Origin: Tipula vernalis
Taxonomy: Eukaryota > Arthropoda > Insecta > Diptera > Tipulidae
Length of the DNA: 64,000 nucleotides
Assembly (NCBI GenBank): GCA_958295665.1
Contig: OY282560.1
Location: 27,579,992 to 27,643,991 of the forward strand
Direction: 5' to 3'
Positions 43,401 to 55,869 of the stretch are shown here, in pieces. The translations under genes were made by a program, and so were the position numbers. Within the stretch, counting starts at the first letter, position 1. Every line of letters begins with the position of its first letter. Below the pieces are notes generated by a model. The model was not told the origin of the DNA, ran no database searches, and saw only the letters and a list, made by a program, of their open reading frames with translations.

Positions 43401-44632
43401 AAAGTTTTATATCGCCGACCGCAGAGTTGTCCACAAGATCTTGCCCATTATTTCGGATAACTTGGCTATGTGCCAGTCTACGTGGTTAACCTTATCCAAT
43501 TGTGATGAACTATACTATACTTCACAGAATTCAGAATTTTTAATAATTCTATTAGTTTTAAAAATTGTATCTCCGATCACAGAGATGTCCACAAGGTCTG
43601 GCCTATATTTTTGGATAACTTGACCATATGCCAGCCTACGTGGTCAATCCTATTCAATTGTGATGAACTATACTATACTTCACAGAATTTCGAATTTTTA
43701 ATAGTTTTATTAGTTTTATAAATGGTTGTATCTCCGATCACAGAGATGTCCACAAGGTCTGGCCTATATTTTTCGATAACTTGGCCATATGCCAGTCTAC
43801 TTGGTTAATCTCATTCAATTGTAATAAACTATACTATACTTCACAGAATTTCGAATTTTCAATAATTTTATTAGTTTTATAAATTTTTGTATCTCTGATC
43901 ACAGAGATGTCCACAAGGTCTTGCCTGTATTTTCGGATAACTTGGCCATATGTTAGTCTACGTGGTCAATCTTATTCAATTGTGTTGAACTATACTATAC
44001 TTCACAGAATTTAGAATTTTTAATAATTTTATTAGTTTTATAAATTTTTGTATCTCCGATCACAGAGATGTCCACAAGGTCTGGCTTATATTTTTGGATA
44101 ACTTGACCATATGCCAGTCTACGTGGTCAATCTTATTCAGTTGTGATGAACTATACTATACTTCACAGAATTTAGAATTTTTAATAAAATTGGCTTTGAC
44201 TTTCAAGTCAGTAGGACGTTAAACTTTTGTCTTTAGTTAATTTATTGAATTTTTTCACAATTTTTATTTTAAATTGCGAGTTATGCCGCTGTTAATCCGT
44301 TAAATCGATGATGTCCTTGCCGATGTCCCTTGACGGCGAGTAGAAAGAGTATTCAAGCAGAATCTAAACGGAGGAATATCCTGCATTTTGTGAGGTGTTA
44401 TGATCCTGGCTAATTCCATTAATTTTTGTTTTTTTAACACATAGTTTGTTAATTATGTGGTTCATCATTTGGTGTACACTACATTATAAATGAGCTTATA
44501 CGCTCAAAATCTAGTGTATAACATGGAGAAAACCTTCGTGATTATAAATAAATAAATAAATAAATAAATAATAAATAATAATTTTATTAGTTTTAAAAAT
44601 TGTTGTATCTCCGATCACACAGTTGTCTACAA
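43170..44632 (+). repeat. 161-bp units, left array (forward orientation)
   Basis: Marker GATGAACTATACTATACTTC recurs at 43343, 43504, 43662, 43823, 43984 and 44145, a period of 161 (once 158). A more diverged unit lies outside at 43185. The sixth unit is interrupted by the insertion at 44187-44575 and its remainder ends at 44632, the point of orientation reversal. Confidence 0.93.
44187..44575 (+). mobile_element. Short retro-insertion with (AAAT)n tail inside a 161-bp unit
   Basis: 389 bp of unrelated sequence ending in tandem AAAT (44545-44575), flanked by TAATA on both sides (44182-44186, 44576-44580). The interrupted unit reads on normally after it. A simple-repeat tail and a short target duplication suggest a LINE-derived or SINE insertion; no protein is readable. 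Confidence 0.72.
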
Positions 44633-47600
44633 ATTATTAAAAATTCAAAATTTTGTGAAGTATAGTATAGTTCATTACAATTCAATAAGATTCACTACGT
44701 AGACTGGCATATGGCCAAGTTACTAAAAAATATAGACAATACCTTGTGGACATCTCTTTGATCGGAGATACAATTTTTAAAACTAATAAAATTATTAAAC
44801 ATTCGAAATTCTGTGAAGTATAGTATAGTTCATCACAATTGAATAAGATTGACCACGTAGGCTGGCATATGGTCAAGTTATCCAAAAATATAGGCCAGAC
44901 CTTGTGGACATCTCTGTGATCGGAGATACAACAATTTATAAAACTAATAAAATTATTAAAAATTCGAAATTCTGTGAAGTATAGTATAGTTCATCACAAT
45001 TGAATAAGATTGACCACGTAGGCTGGCATATGGTCAAGTTATCCAAAAATATAGGCCAGACCTTGTGGACATCTCTGTGATCGGAGATACAAAAATCTAT
45101 AAAACTAATAAAATTATTAAAAATTCGAAATTCTGTGAAGTATAGTATAGTTCATCACAATTGAATAAGATTGACCAAGTAGACTGGCACATGGTCAAGT
45201 TATCCAAAAATATAGGCCAGACCTTGTGGAGATCTCTGTGATCAGAGATACAACAATTTATAAAACTAATAAAATGATTAAAAATTCGAAATGTTGTGAA
45301 GTATAGTATAGTTCATCACAATTGAATAAGATTGACCACGTAGGCTGGCATATGGTCAAGTTATCTAAAAATATAGGCCAGACCTTGTGGACATCTCTGT
45401 GATCGGAGATACAACAATTTATAAAACTAATAAAATTATTAAAAATTCGAAATTCTGTGAAGTATAGTATAGTTCATCACAATTGAATAAGATTGACCAC
45501 GTAGGCTGGCATATGGTCAAGTTATCCAAAAATATAGGCCAGACCTTGTGGACATCTCTGTGATCGGAGATACAACAATTTATAAAACTAATAAAATTAT
45601 TAAAAATTCGAAATTCTGTGAAGTATAGTATAGTTCATCACAATTGAATAAGATTAAACAAGTAGACTGGCATATGGCCAAGTTATCCAAAAATATAGGC
45701 CAGAACTTGTGGACATCTCTGTAATCGGAGATACAACAATTTATAAAACTAATAAAATTATTAAAAATTCGAAATTCTGTGAAGTATAGTATAGTTCATC
45801 ACAATTGAATAAGATTGACCAAGTAGACTGGCATATGATCAAGTTATCCAAAAATATAGGCCAGACCTTGTGGACATCTCTGTGATCAGAGATACAAAAA
45901 TTTATAAAACTAATAAAATTATTAAAAATTCTAAATTCTGTGAAGTATAGTATAGTTCATCACAATTGAATAGGATTGACTACGTAGGCTGGCATATGGT
46001 CAAGTTATCTAAAAATATAGGCCAGACCTTGTGGACATCTCCGTGATCGGAGATACAACAATTTATAAAACTAATAAAATTATTAAAAATTCGAAATTCT
46101 GTGAAGTATAGTATAGTTCATCACAATTGAATAATATTGACCAAGTAGACTGGCACATGGTCAAGTTATCCAAAAATATAGGCCAGACCTTGTGGACATC
46201 TCTGTGATCAGAGATACAACAATTTATAAAAATAATAAAATTATTAAAAATTCGAAATTCTGTGAAAAATAGTATAGTTCATCACAATTGAATAAGATTG
46301 ACCACGTAGGCTGGCATATGGTCAAGTTATCCAAAAATATAGGCCAGACCTTGTGGACATCTCTGTGATCGGAGATACAACAATTTATAAAACTAATAAA
46401 ATGATTAAAAATTCGAAATGTTGTGAAGTATAGTATAGTTCATCACAATTGAATAAGATTGACCACGTAGGCTGGCATATGGTCAAGTTATCTAAAAATA
46501 TAGGCCAGACCTTGTGGACATCTCTGTGATCGGAGATACAACAATTTATAAAACTAATAAAATTATTAAAAATTCGAAATTCTGTGAAGTATAGTATAGT
46601 TCATCACAATTGAATAAGATTGACAACGTAGGCTGGCATATGGTCAAGTTATCCAAAAATATAGGCCAGACCTTGTGGACATCTCTGTGATCGGAGATAC
46701 AACAATTTATAAAACTAATAAAATTATTAAAAATTCGAAATTCTGTGAAGTATAGTATAGTTCATCACAATTGAATAAGATTAAACAAGTAGACTGGCAT
46801 ATGGCCAAGTTATCCAAAAATATAGGCCAGACCTTGTGGACATCTCTGTAATCGGAGATACAACAATTTATAAAACTAATAAAATTATTAAAAATTCGAA
46901 ATTCTGTGAAGTATAGTATAGTTCATCACAATTGAATAAGATTGACCAAGTAGACTGGCATATGATCAAGTTATCCAAAAATATAGGCCAGACCTTGTGG
47001 ACATCTCTGTGATCAGAGATACAAAAATTTATAAAACTAATAAAATTATTAAAAATTCTAAATTCTGTGAAGTATAGTATAGTTCATCACAATTGAATAG
47101 GATTGACTACGTAGGCTGGCATATGGTCAAGTTATCTAAAAATATAGGCCAGACCTTGTGGACATCTCCGTGATCGGAGATACAACAATTTATAAAACTA
47201 ATAAAATTATTAAAAATTCGAAATTCTGTGAAGTATAGTATAGTTCACCACAATTGAATAATATTGACCAAGTAGACTGGCACATGGTCAAGTTATCCAA
47301 AAATATAGGCCAGACCTTGTGGACATCTCTGTGATCAGAGATACAACAATTTATAAAAATAATAAAATTATTAAAAATTCGAAATTCTGTGAAAAATAGT
47401 ATAGTTCATCACAATTGAATAAGATTGACCACGTAGGCTGGCATATGGTCAAGTTATCCAAAAATATAGGCCAGACCTTGTGGACATCTCTGTGATCGGA
47501 GATACAACAATTTATAAAACTAATAAAATTATTAAAAATTCGAAATTCTGTGAAGTATAGTATAGTTCATCACAATTGAATAAGATTGACCAAGTACACT

Positions 47601-50600
47601 GGCACATGGTCAAGTTATCCAAAAATATAGGCCAGACCTTGTGGACATCTCTGTGATCAGAGATACAACAATTTATAAAACTAATAAAATTATTAAAAAT
47701 TCCAAATTCTGTGAAGTATAGTATAGTTCATCACAATTGAATAAGATTGACCACGTAGGCTGGCATATGGTCAAGTTATAGAAAAATATAGGCCAGACCT
47801 TGTGGACATCTCTGTGATCGGAGATACAACAATTTATAAAACTAATAAAATTATTGAAAATTCGAAATTCTGTGAAGTATAGTATAGTTCATCACAATTG
47901 AATAAGATTGACCACGTAGGCTGGCATATGGTCAAGTTATCCAAAAATATAGGCCAGACCTTGTGGACATCTCTGTGATCGGAGATACAACACTTTATAA
48001 AACTAATAAAATTAATAAAAATTCGAAATTCTGTGAAGTATAGTATAGTTCATCACAATTGAATAAGATTGACCAAGTAGACTGGCACATGGTCAAGTTA
48101 TCCAAAAATATAGGCCAGACCTTGTGGACATCTCTGTGATCGGAGATACAACAATTTATAAAACTAATAAAATTATTAAAAATTCGAAATTCTGTGAAGT
48201 ATAGTATAGTTCATCACAATTGAATAAGATTGACCACGTAGGCTGGCATATGGTCAAGTTATCCAAAAATATAGGCCAGACCTTGTGGACATCTCTGTGA
48301 TCGGATATACAACAATTTATAAAACTAAAATTATTATTAAAAATTCTAAATTCTGTGAAGTATAGTAAAGTTCATCACAATTGAATAAGATTGACCAAGT
48401 AGACTGGCACATGGTCAAGTTATCTAAAAATATAGGCCAGACCTTGTGGACATCTCTTTGATCAGAGATACAACAATTTATAAAACTAATAAAATTATTA
48501 AAAATTCGAAATTCTGTGAAGTATAGTATAGTTCATCACAATTCATTAAGATTGACCACATAGGCTGGCATATGGTCAAGTTATCCAAAAATATAGGCCA
48601 GACCTTGTGGACATCTCTGTGATCGGAGATACAACAATTTAGAAAACTTATAAAATTATTAAAAATTCGAAATTCTGTGAAGTATAGTATAGTTCATCAC
48701 AATTGAATAAGATTAACCAAGTACACTGGCACATGGTCAAGTTATCCAAAAATATAGGCCAGACCTTGTGAACATCTCTGTGATCAGAGATACAACAATT
48801 TATAAAACTAATAAAATTATTGAAAATTCGAAATTCTGTGAAGTATAGTATAGTTCATCACAATTGAATAAGATTGACCACGTAGGCTGGCATATGATCA
48901 AGTTATCCAAAAATATAGGTCAGACCTTGTGGACATCTCTGTGATCAGAGATACAACAATTTATAAAACTAATAAAATTAATAAAAATTCGAAATTCTGT
49001 GAAGTATAGTATAGTTCATCACAATTGAATAAGATTAACCAAGTAGACTGGCACATGGTCAAGTTATCCAAAAATATAGGCCAGACCTTGTGGACATCTC
49101 TGTGATCGGAGATACAACAATTTATAAAACTAATAAAATTATTAAAAATTCGAAATTCTGTGAAGTATAGTATAGTTCATCACAATTGAATAAGATTAAC
49201 CACGTAGGCTGGCATATGGTCAAGTTATCCAAAAATATAGGCCAGACCTTGTGGACATCTCTGTGATCGGAGATACAACAATTTAGAAAACTTATAAAAT
49301 TATTAAAAATTCGAAATTCTGTGAAGTATAGTATAGTTCATCACAATTGAATAAGATTAACCAAGTACACTGGCACATGGTCAAGTTATCCAAAAATATA
49401 GGCCAGACCTTGTGAACATCTCTGTGATCAGAGATACAACAATTTATAAAACTAATAAAATTATTGAAAATTCGAAATTCTGTGAAGTATAGTATAGTTC
49501 ATCACAATTGAATAAGATTGACCACGTAGGCTGGCATATGATCAAGTTATCCAAAAATATAGGTCAGACCTTGTGGACATCTCTGTGATCAGAGATACAA
49601 CAATTTATAAAACTAATAAAATTAATAAAAATTCGAAATTCTGTGAAGTATAGTATAGTTCATCACAATTGAATAAGATTGACCAAGTAGACTGGCACAT
49701 GGTCAAGTTATCCAAAAATATAGGCCAGACCTTGTGGACATCTCTGTGATCGGAGATACAACAATTTATAAAACTAATAAAATTATTAAAAATTCGAAAT
49801 TCTGTGAAGTATAGTAAAGTTCATCACAATTGAATAAGATTGACCAAGTAGACTGGCACATGGTCAAGTTATCTAAAAATATAGGCCAGACCTTGTGGAC
49901 ATCTCTTTGATCAGAGATACAACAATTTATAAAACTAATAAAATTATTAAAAATTCGAAATTCTGTGAAGTATAGTATAGTTCATCACAATTCATTAAGA
50001 TTGACCACATAGGCTGGCATATGGTCAAGTTATCCAAAAATATAGGCCAGACCTTGTGGACATCTCTGTGATCGGAGATACAACAATTTAGAAAACTTAT
50101 AAAATTATTAAAAATTTGAAATTCTGTGAAGTATAGTATAGTTCATCACAATTGAATAAGATTGACCAAGTAGACTGGCACATGGTCAAGTTATCCAAAA
50201 ATATAGGCCAGACCTTGTGGACATCTCTGTGATCAGAGATACAACAATTTATAAAACTAATAAAATTATTGAAAATTCGAAATTCTGTGAAGTATAGTAT
50301 AGTTCATCACAATTGAATAAGATTGACCACGTAGGCTGGCATATGATCAAGTTATCCAAAAATATAGGTCAGACCTTGTGGACATCTCTGTGATCAGAGA
50401 TACTACAATTTATAAAACTAATAAAATTATTAAAAATTCGAAATTCTGTGAAGTATAGTATAGTTCATCACAATTGAATAAGGTTGACCACATAGATTTG
50501 CACATAGCCAAGTTATCCGGCAAAAAGGGCAAAACCTTGTGGACATTCTCTGCGGTCGGCGATATAAAACTTTTAAAATAATGAAAAATTTTTAAAAATT

Positions 50601-50830
50601 CCAAAAACTGTGAAATATATTATAGTTAATCATAATTGGATCGGCTTGGTGACATTGGCCGCTATATGGCCTAGCTGTTCTAAGAAATATGCGGGGCCTT
50701 CGGGACATTTCCAGGATCGGCGCTAAATAATTATTTAAACCATCAAAATTCAGTCAACTTTTAAATTATCTGAAATATAGTAATGTTTAACACAATTGGA
50801 TGCTTTTGGTTAACGATATAAACAGATGGT
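44633..50830 (-). repeat. 161-bp units, right array (reverse orientation), about 36 well-conserved copies
   Basis: The word CTGTGAAGTATAGTATAG recurs with a strict period of 161 bp: for example 44974, 45135, 45296, 45457, 45618, 45779, 45940, 46101 and on to 50448. Outer units at 50610 and 50771 keep the period but are strongly diverged. Central units differ by only a few bases. Two subtypes exist, one with ACGTAGGCTGGCATATGG and one with AAGTAGACTGGCACATGG. No gene or conserved frame is present. Confidence 0.96.
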
Positions 50831-53240
50831 CCACCTATCTGAAAAGGATGAAAAGAACTTGTTTTCTGTTGAAAAGAATCTGTTTGGTGGTACTAAAAAT
50901 CCAAAATTACAAAAAATTTAAATTTTCATATCATTTAAATTCCAATTGGAAAATAGCTAATTTAACAGTGTAATTTTTTGTTATTTTTTTTAGCATAAAC
51001 TTCACACTCATAACAGATTAACCTTTTTAAAACAATATTTGTGTAAAATTTGGATCAAATCAGTCAACGCGTATGCATTTTGTTTAAATTTCATACACAT
51101 ATGCTGTTATTTATACAAACACTCTCTTTTATATATGTATATGTATATACGGATTGTTCAACTGCTCACTAAACACTAATCCAACCCCAACTCAAACCCA
51201 ATTCAACCCACAAACGGCCCCCAAATGAACTCTGAACCCAACCGCAGACTGTCTTTTAATTCAATCCTCAAACCAGCATACATTAAAATTGATCAACTGC
51301 TGCCTAATCCAACCCCAACTGAACTCCAACACAACTTTAACTCAACCCGCAAAATGACCCCTAACTTAACCTTCATCTCAACCCCAAACTCATTGTCCAA
51401 CTCAATATTCAAACTAGCATATATCAAAAATTGGTAAATATTTCTATAACCAGGTATTACCTGACACCCAGGCATCCAGACAGACCGACGCACATTTTAC
51501 TTCGGCCTAAAAGACCAAAGTATTGAAATCCTGCCAAAAATGACGAAAAATTTTGTTGCTCTAATAACATGTTTCTCGACGTTTTGAAAGCCCCTGAGTC
51601 TGAAAAAGCAAAAAAAAATAATGTTCGTACGTCTGTCTGAACGTCTGGATGTGTGGACGTCTGGATATCTCTGGATGTCTGTACCCATGGTATTTCGAGA
51701 AAGGCTTGTACGATTTGTAATTTTTTTTCGCTAATCTGTTTCTATGGCCAAGGCGGAGATTTGAAAAGCTTTTGGAAACTGTACGTCAAGAAGGTGAGGT
51801 ACCTGCCATAAGAATTGAACCAAAACACCTGGTTATATAAAAATATTTACGAATTTTTTATATATGCTGGTTTGATTATTGAATTGGGCATTGAATTTGG
51901 CGTTGCTTTGAAAGTTAAGTTAGGGGTAAATTTGTGGGTTGAGTTGAAGGTGAGTTAGAGTTGAGTTGGGGTTGGATAGTATATAGTGAGTTGTTGAACA
52001 AATTTTTATATATGCTGGTTTGAGGATTGAGTTTGGCGTAGAGTTTGCGGTTGAGTTGAGGGTTAAGTTGGGTTCCGTTTGCGAGTTCAATTAGGGTTGA
52101 GTTGCGGTTTAGTTGGGGTTGAGTTAAGGTTTGGATTAGGACTAAAAAAGTTGTCCGTTGTAGTGGTGTCGGTTAAAATGAGAATTTGTGATTTTTTTTT
52201 TTTTTTATAAAAATTTTATTGGGATTCTACATACATATATCTTACCCGATTTTGATGAAATCTAGCATTTCCAATCGAAATGGGATTCTCAAATGGTTTT
52301 TAGACTAAGTTCCGGAATAGGGCCAAGCATTATAATGTGCGATGTAAATGGGATTATTTTTTTAGACTAATTTCAGAAATATGGCCAAGTAAAATGGAAT
52401 TTGGCCATTTCTTTCTACATGAGTTTTAGATAAAGTTGTTGCCATATTTAATAACTTTATCTAAAATTCATTTTAAAATTTCATTTCCAACGCACATGTC
52501 AAATTTCACTAAAACCGGCAAGAAATGGCCAAGTTCCATCCTAATTGGACATGCCTATAATTTGCTAAAGGTTCAATTTGAAATATTAAGGGTATAATTT
52601 GAAGCGTTAAAGGAAAAATTGAAGTGTGAAAGTTTCAATTTGAAGTGTACTTGTGAAACCTGTATCATCGCAGAAATATGTGTCCGTGTCTACTCTAATA
52701 AAGTGTCAGCATATCTAAGGGAGGTTTTCATTGAAAATTTTCAGTTCCGTGGGGCTTAAAAGTTTTTTCGTGTAGCTGCGGATTCCTTAAATTGAGTGTC
52801 CATTGAAATGAGGTTCCACTGTATTTAAAAGTGAGCGTTTATATGTACAGTCTATTTGTGTGAAATTAAACAAATGCACACGCATGAAACGATTTCAGCT
52901 TTACACAAATATTGTTTGAGACTTAAGAAAGGTCATTGTTAATATCTCAAAGGAATTACTGAAACTTCAAAAATTTAGTTGAGTTTTGGTGACGTTATGT
53001 ATGATGGTGATGGTATGATGGTACGATGGTATGTATGTTGGTACGGTGCTATGAGTTGAGCAGAGTGTTGAGATTTGGTCTGAGCTAAGTTGAGTTTAAG
53101 TTGAGTTAGAATTTAGTCAGCTTGTATTGGGGTTAGGGTTAAGAGTTGTTTTGAAAATTGATTTGGGGTTGATTTGGTTATTGATTTGAGGGTTTGGTTG
53201 GCGGTTAATTTAGTGATTGCGTTTAGGATTGTGTTGCGAT
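50640..53240 (-). repeat. Fold-back right arm, outer part
   Basis: Reverse complement counterpart of 41540-43400, with additional sequence at about 51030-52200 and 52670-52990 that the left arm lacks. Non-coding. Confidence 0.8.
51130..52150. repeat. Nested hairpin of the ACTCAACC/CAGACA repeat family
   Basis: The left half (51170-51490) reads ACTCAACC tract, CTATAACCAGGTATTACCTG, CATCCAGACAGACCGAC. The right half (51655-52150) reads the same order in reverse complement. About 165 bp separate the halves. A single arm of the same family is at 19795-20080. Confidence 0.82.
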
Positions 53241-53414
53241 TGATATATCGCCTTAATTTGGGCCTGTTTAAGATCATGGAAATTAAATTTAAAAACTAGA
53301 ATGGAAATATCCATTTTCTGGAATATTTTAGAATTGCACCTTCCTTTTATAGAAAATTGAAAAGTGAAATAAATCTTCAAAATAATTGTGGGCTTATATC
53401 TGATCGAAGCAATT

Positions 53415-53720
53415 CTACTGTGCGTAAGGAAACTGTGGCGGTATATAATTAAAAAGTTTATAAAATACGTAAATATTAAGTAATAAATCAACAGACAGCT
53501 GATATGTAGATAGTTTTAAAATTAATAAACGTTTAGGAAAATCTTCGCACGCTAGTTTAGGAAGACTCTGACTATTTTGTAATAATATAATTTTATGAAA
53601 CCTAGAATGAGACGATTCAAATTCAAAATATTTTTTCCTAGCAGCGACCTTTAAAACTAAAATTTTTTTGTTAGATTTAAACGAATACTTGTACCTACTA
53701 TAGCTTCTAAAATATATCAC
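53415..53720 (-). pseudogene. Possible LINE RT C-terminal scrap
   Basis: A 101-codon minus-strand frame whose end (CEDFPKRLLILKLSTYQLSV then DLLLNIYVFYKLFN) has the R-L-x-x-L-x-L-x-T-L spacing of the C-terminal domain of Jockey/CR1 ORF2. The usual Arg pair is replaced. Weak evidence; it may be chance. Confidence 0.3.
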
Positions 53721-53739
53721 GAAACCAAATTCTTAACAA

Positions 53740-55014
53740 AAAAAAAGCACTTTATGACTTTTAAATGAATAAAATGACTTGATATTTCCTTCCTAACCAT
53801 TAAAAGCTGTATACAAAAGTAAAGTGCACCACAAAATATTATTTTTGTTATGTGCATATACCCATATTTATGCTAAATGAACATAATGTTATTTTATATA
53901 TTCAACTTTTCAATTTTTAATTATGCGGTGAATAAATGTTAAAACTTTTAATTGTATTTTATGCATAAATTTTGTACACTTTGTTTGTTACTACTCCCAT
54001 CCACAAACAATACAAATTTGTTTTGTGTATAGACCAAAAATTCTCTGGACTTCAACAGTGAATGACACAGGACAGGTCAAAAGAACAAAAAAAAAACAAT
54101 CTTAACACCAAACATTAACCATTATGCATTTTTTTCTTTGTCTACGAATATGTCTGCTATTTGCAGAATTGGTTGTGGTTTGTATGCATTTTGCATACTT
54201 TAGATATACGTGCGGGTATGTACAATTTAATAATGTTAAGTACAAAAAACACTTTTGTGTTTTATGGTAAATTCTTTTGAAGTTTTTTTTTAAACAAGAC
54301 AAGAACAACATTTGTTGGTTTTCCAATTCTTTCGGCATTTTGGCAAACCTAAATATATTCTGTGTAAATCTTAATAACTTTTCCGGGTATATATAAACCC
54401 AAAAAAATGTATATGCGCGACACAGTAGGTACAGCCAATTATAATGAAATGTTATCAAATTGAATTTTACTCAAGTATGGAAATATGCCGTTTTCCTCTC
54501 ATCCAGCTATTGTGTCCCTACGACAACTGACCTTTTTTTGTGTTTAGTAGGCACTTTAACATTTTCATTTCTGCAAAATAAAATCCACAAGAAACACAAA
54601 AATTTTAATAAAATGATACAAAACAATATGAATTAGGTTTTTATTGTTGAAAATTCTTTTCGAAGAACAATGATGTTTGTGGGATTAGCGGAAGAAGTCA
54701 TGGATTAGATTTTTAATAAAGACATATTTTTTTCTATATAAGGAGTAGCAATCAACAAATTCTTTAAATCCTACCAAGAAAATCTCGTCTTACATTTATG
54801 ATTATTCCAATTTGGTGTATTACAATTCAGTGGTTCAAAGAAGAAATTTGTATTTATTATTGTTGATTGTTGCTGCTTCTGTATATTCATTAAACTTTCC
54901 CTTTTGCTATTTGTTGTTGACGATTTAAACGAAACTTAATTTTGTAGTGGAACTATCTTTAAATACTGCATGATGTGGAAGAAAATACTTTTTGAAATTC
55001 ACTGAATTATGAAT
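53740..55014. other. AT-rich stretch without recognisable genes
   Basis: I see no domain, repeat array or RNA gene here. The minus frame at 54458-54102 (118 codons) has no recognisable features. Confidence 0.45.
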
Positions 55015-55414
55015 AAAAACAAAACAATTCAATTTATTACCAACGAATTTATTTATTTCACACAAAAATTATTACAACACAATTTATTAACGATAATCCA
55101 CAAAATCACTTTATTTAATTTTTACACAATTTTACTGATCACTTTTATTTTTTTGATTTCGCACTAAAACACTTTTTAAATCACTTTTTAATTCCTTCAC
55201 ACTATCGCTTAGCAAATACTAATAAATCCAATTCGACTTCGTTCGCCTTTTTTATATACACGAACTAAACTTCTAGAAAGCTCATGACTTTTCCAGTAAA
55301 AATAGTGTAGAAACATTTAGAACAGTTTTATCATGGAAAATTCCATTTTAGTACAATAAAACATTGAGCTATTAATTTACCTTGTTCTATTTCAATCTAG
55401 GTGTCACCGTCACA
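55015..55414 (-). repeat. BEL/Pao LTR, slightly truncated
   Basis: About 400 bp matching the solo LTR at 21136-21572 (for example shared CAAAATTATTACAACACAAT words). It lacks the last 40 bp or so at the left end. The TATA box region (about 55252-55259) is present. At its right end, TGTGACGGTGAC joins BEL/Pao pol sequence directly, so this is the same element family. Confidence 0.78.
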
Positions 55415-55850
55415 GTATTATCGACAGGTATTTCTGACCAGTGTATTTGTTCCATGTGTTGTAATTTTAAGTATTCTTTTATGAATTCATTATACTCATC
55501 AAAAAATTGTGGATTTGACAAAAATATAATTTCCATTGAAAATAATCTCCGCTTTCCGTTTGTAAGTGACTCACCCAATACTTTTTTCGATTTCTTAAAT
55601 GGGAGTCGAACTTGATATTTTGCCTTCTTTAATGATTGTTGTGTTTTCGTACCGGGTTTCACTATGTCACACGTTCAACATTCCAAAACCTTTTGGCTAA
55701 GTCGTTCTACTTTGTCACAGTTTGGAGAAATTGTTAGAAACACCGAATTCTTATTTTCATCCCTGATTTGTTGTGTCTTACCGATTACGATCCAACCAAA
55801 TCCTGATTCCTGTAGCATTGGTAAACTGAGTATGAGGGACAAGTACTTCG
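55415..55850 (-). pseudogene. BEL/Pao pol fragment (protease-RT junction)
   Basis: Minus strand: LPMLQESGFGWIVIGKTQQI, then VFLTISPNCDKVERLSQKVL, YQVRLPFKKSKKVLGESLTN, and KRRLFSMEIIFLSNPQFFDE followed by YNEFIKEYLKLQHM. These are the conserved steps of BEL/Pao pol from the end of protease to the RT fingers. A stop after KVLEC separates the parts. The RT is cut off by the LTR at 55414. Confidence 0.8.
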
Positions 55851-55869
55851 TTCGCAGTGATTTTTAATG

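Larger units (their letters stand above)
41540..53240. mobile_element. Giant fold-back structure with a 161-bp tandem array
   Basis: About 11.7 kb arranged as a large inverted repeat. From outside inward each arm carries an ACTCAACC-type tract (41560-41930 against 53220-53040), an ACCATCAT tract (41960-42090 against 53040-52985), a segment with GGTTCAATTTGAAAT words (42100-42190 against 52670-52520), a 380-bp unique segment (42880-43260 against 51020-50700), and then 161-bp tandem units. The arms meet near 44632, where the unit orientation reverses. The right arm has about 36 units, the left about eight. The right arm also contains an extra hairpin (51130-52150). No transposase gene is visible. 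The layout recalls Foldback/Galileo-type elements of Drosophila, but no similarity in sequence is claimed. Confidence 0.85.

Noticed and set aside
44633..50830. CRISPR-like regular repeats
   Set aside because: The whole 161-bp unit is repeated without unique spacers, in a eukaryotic setting. It is a satellite.
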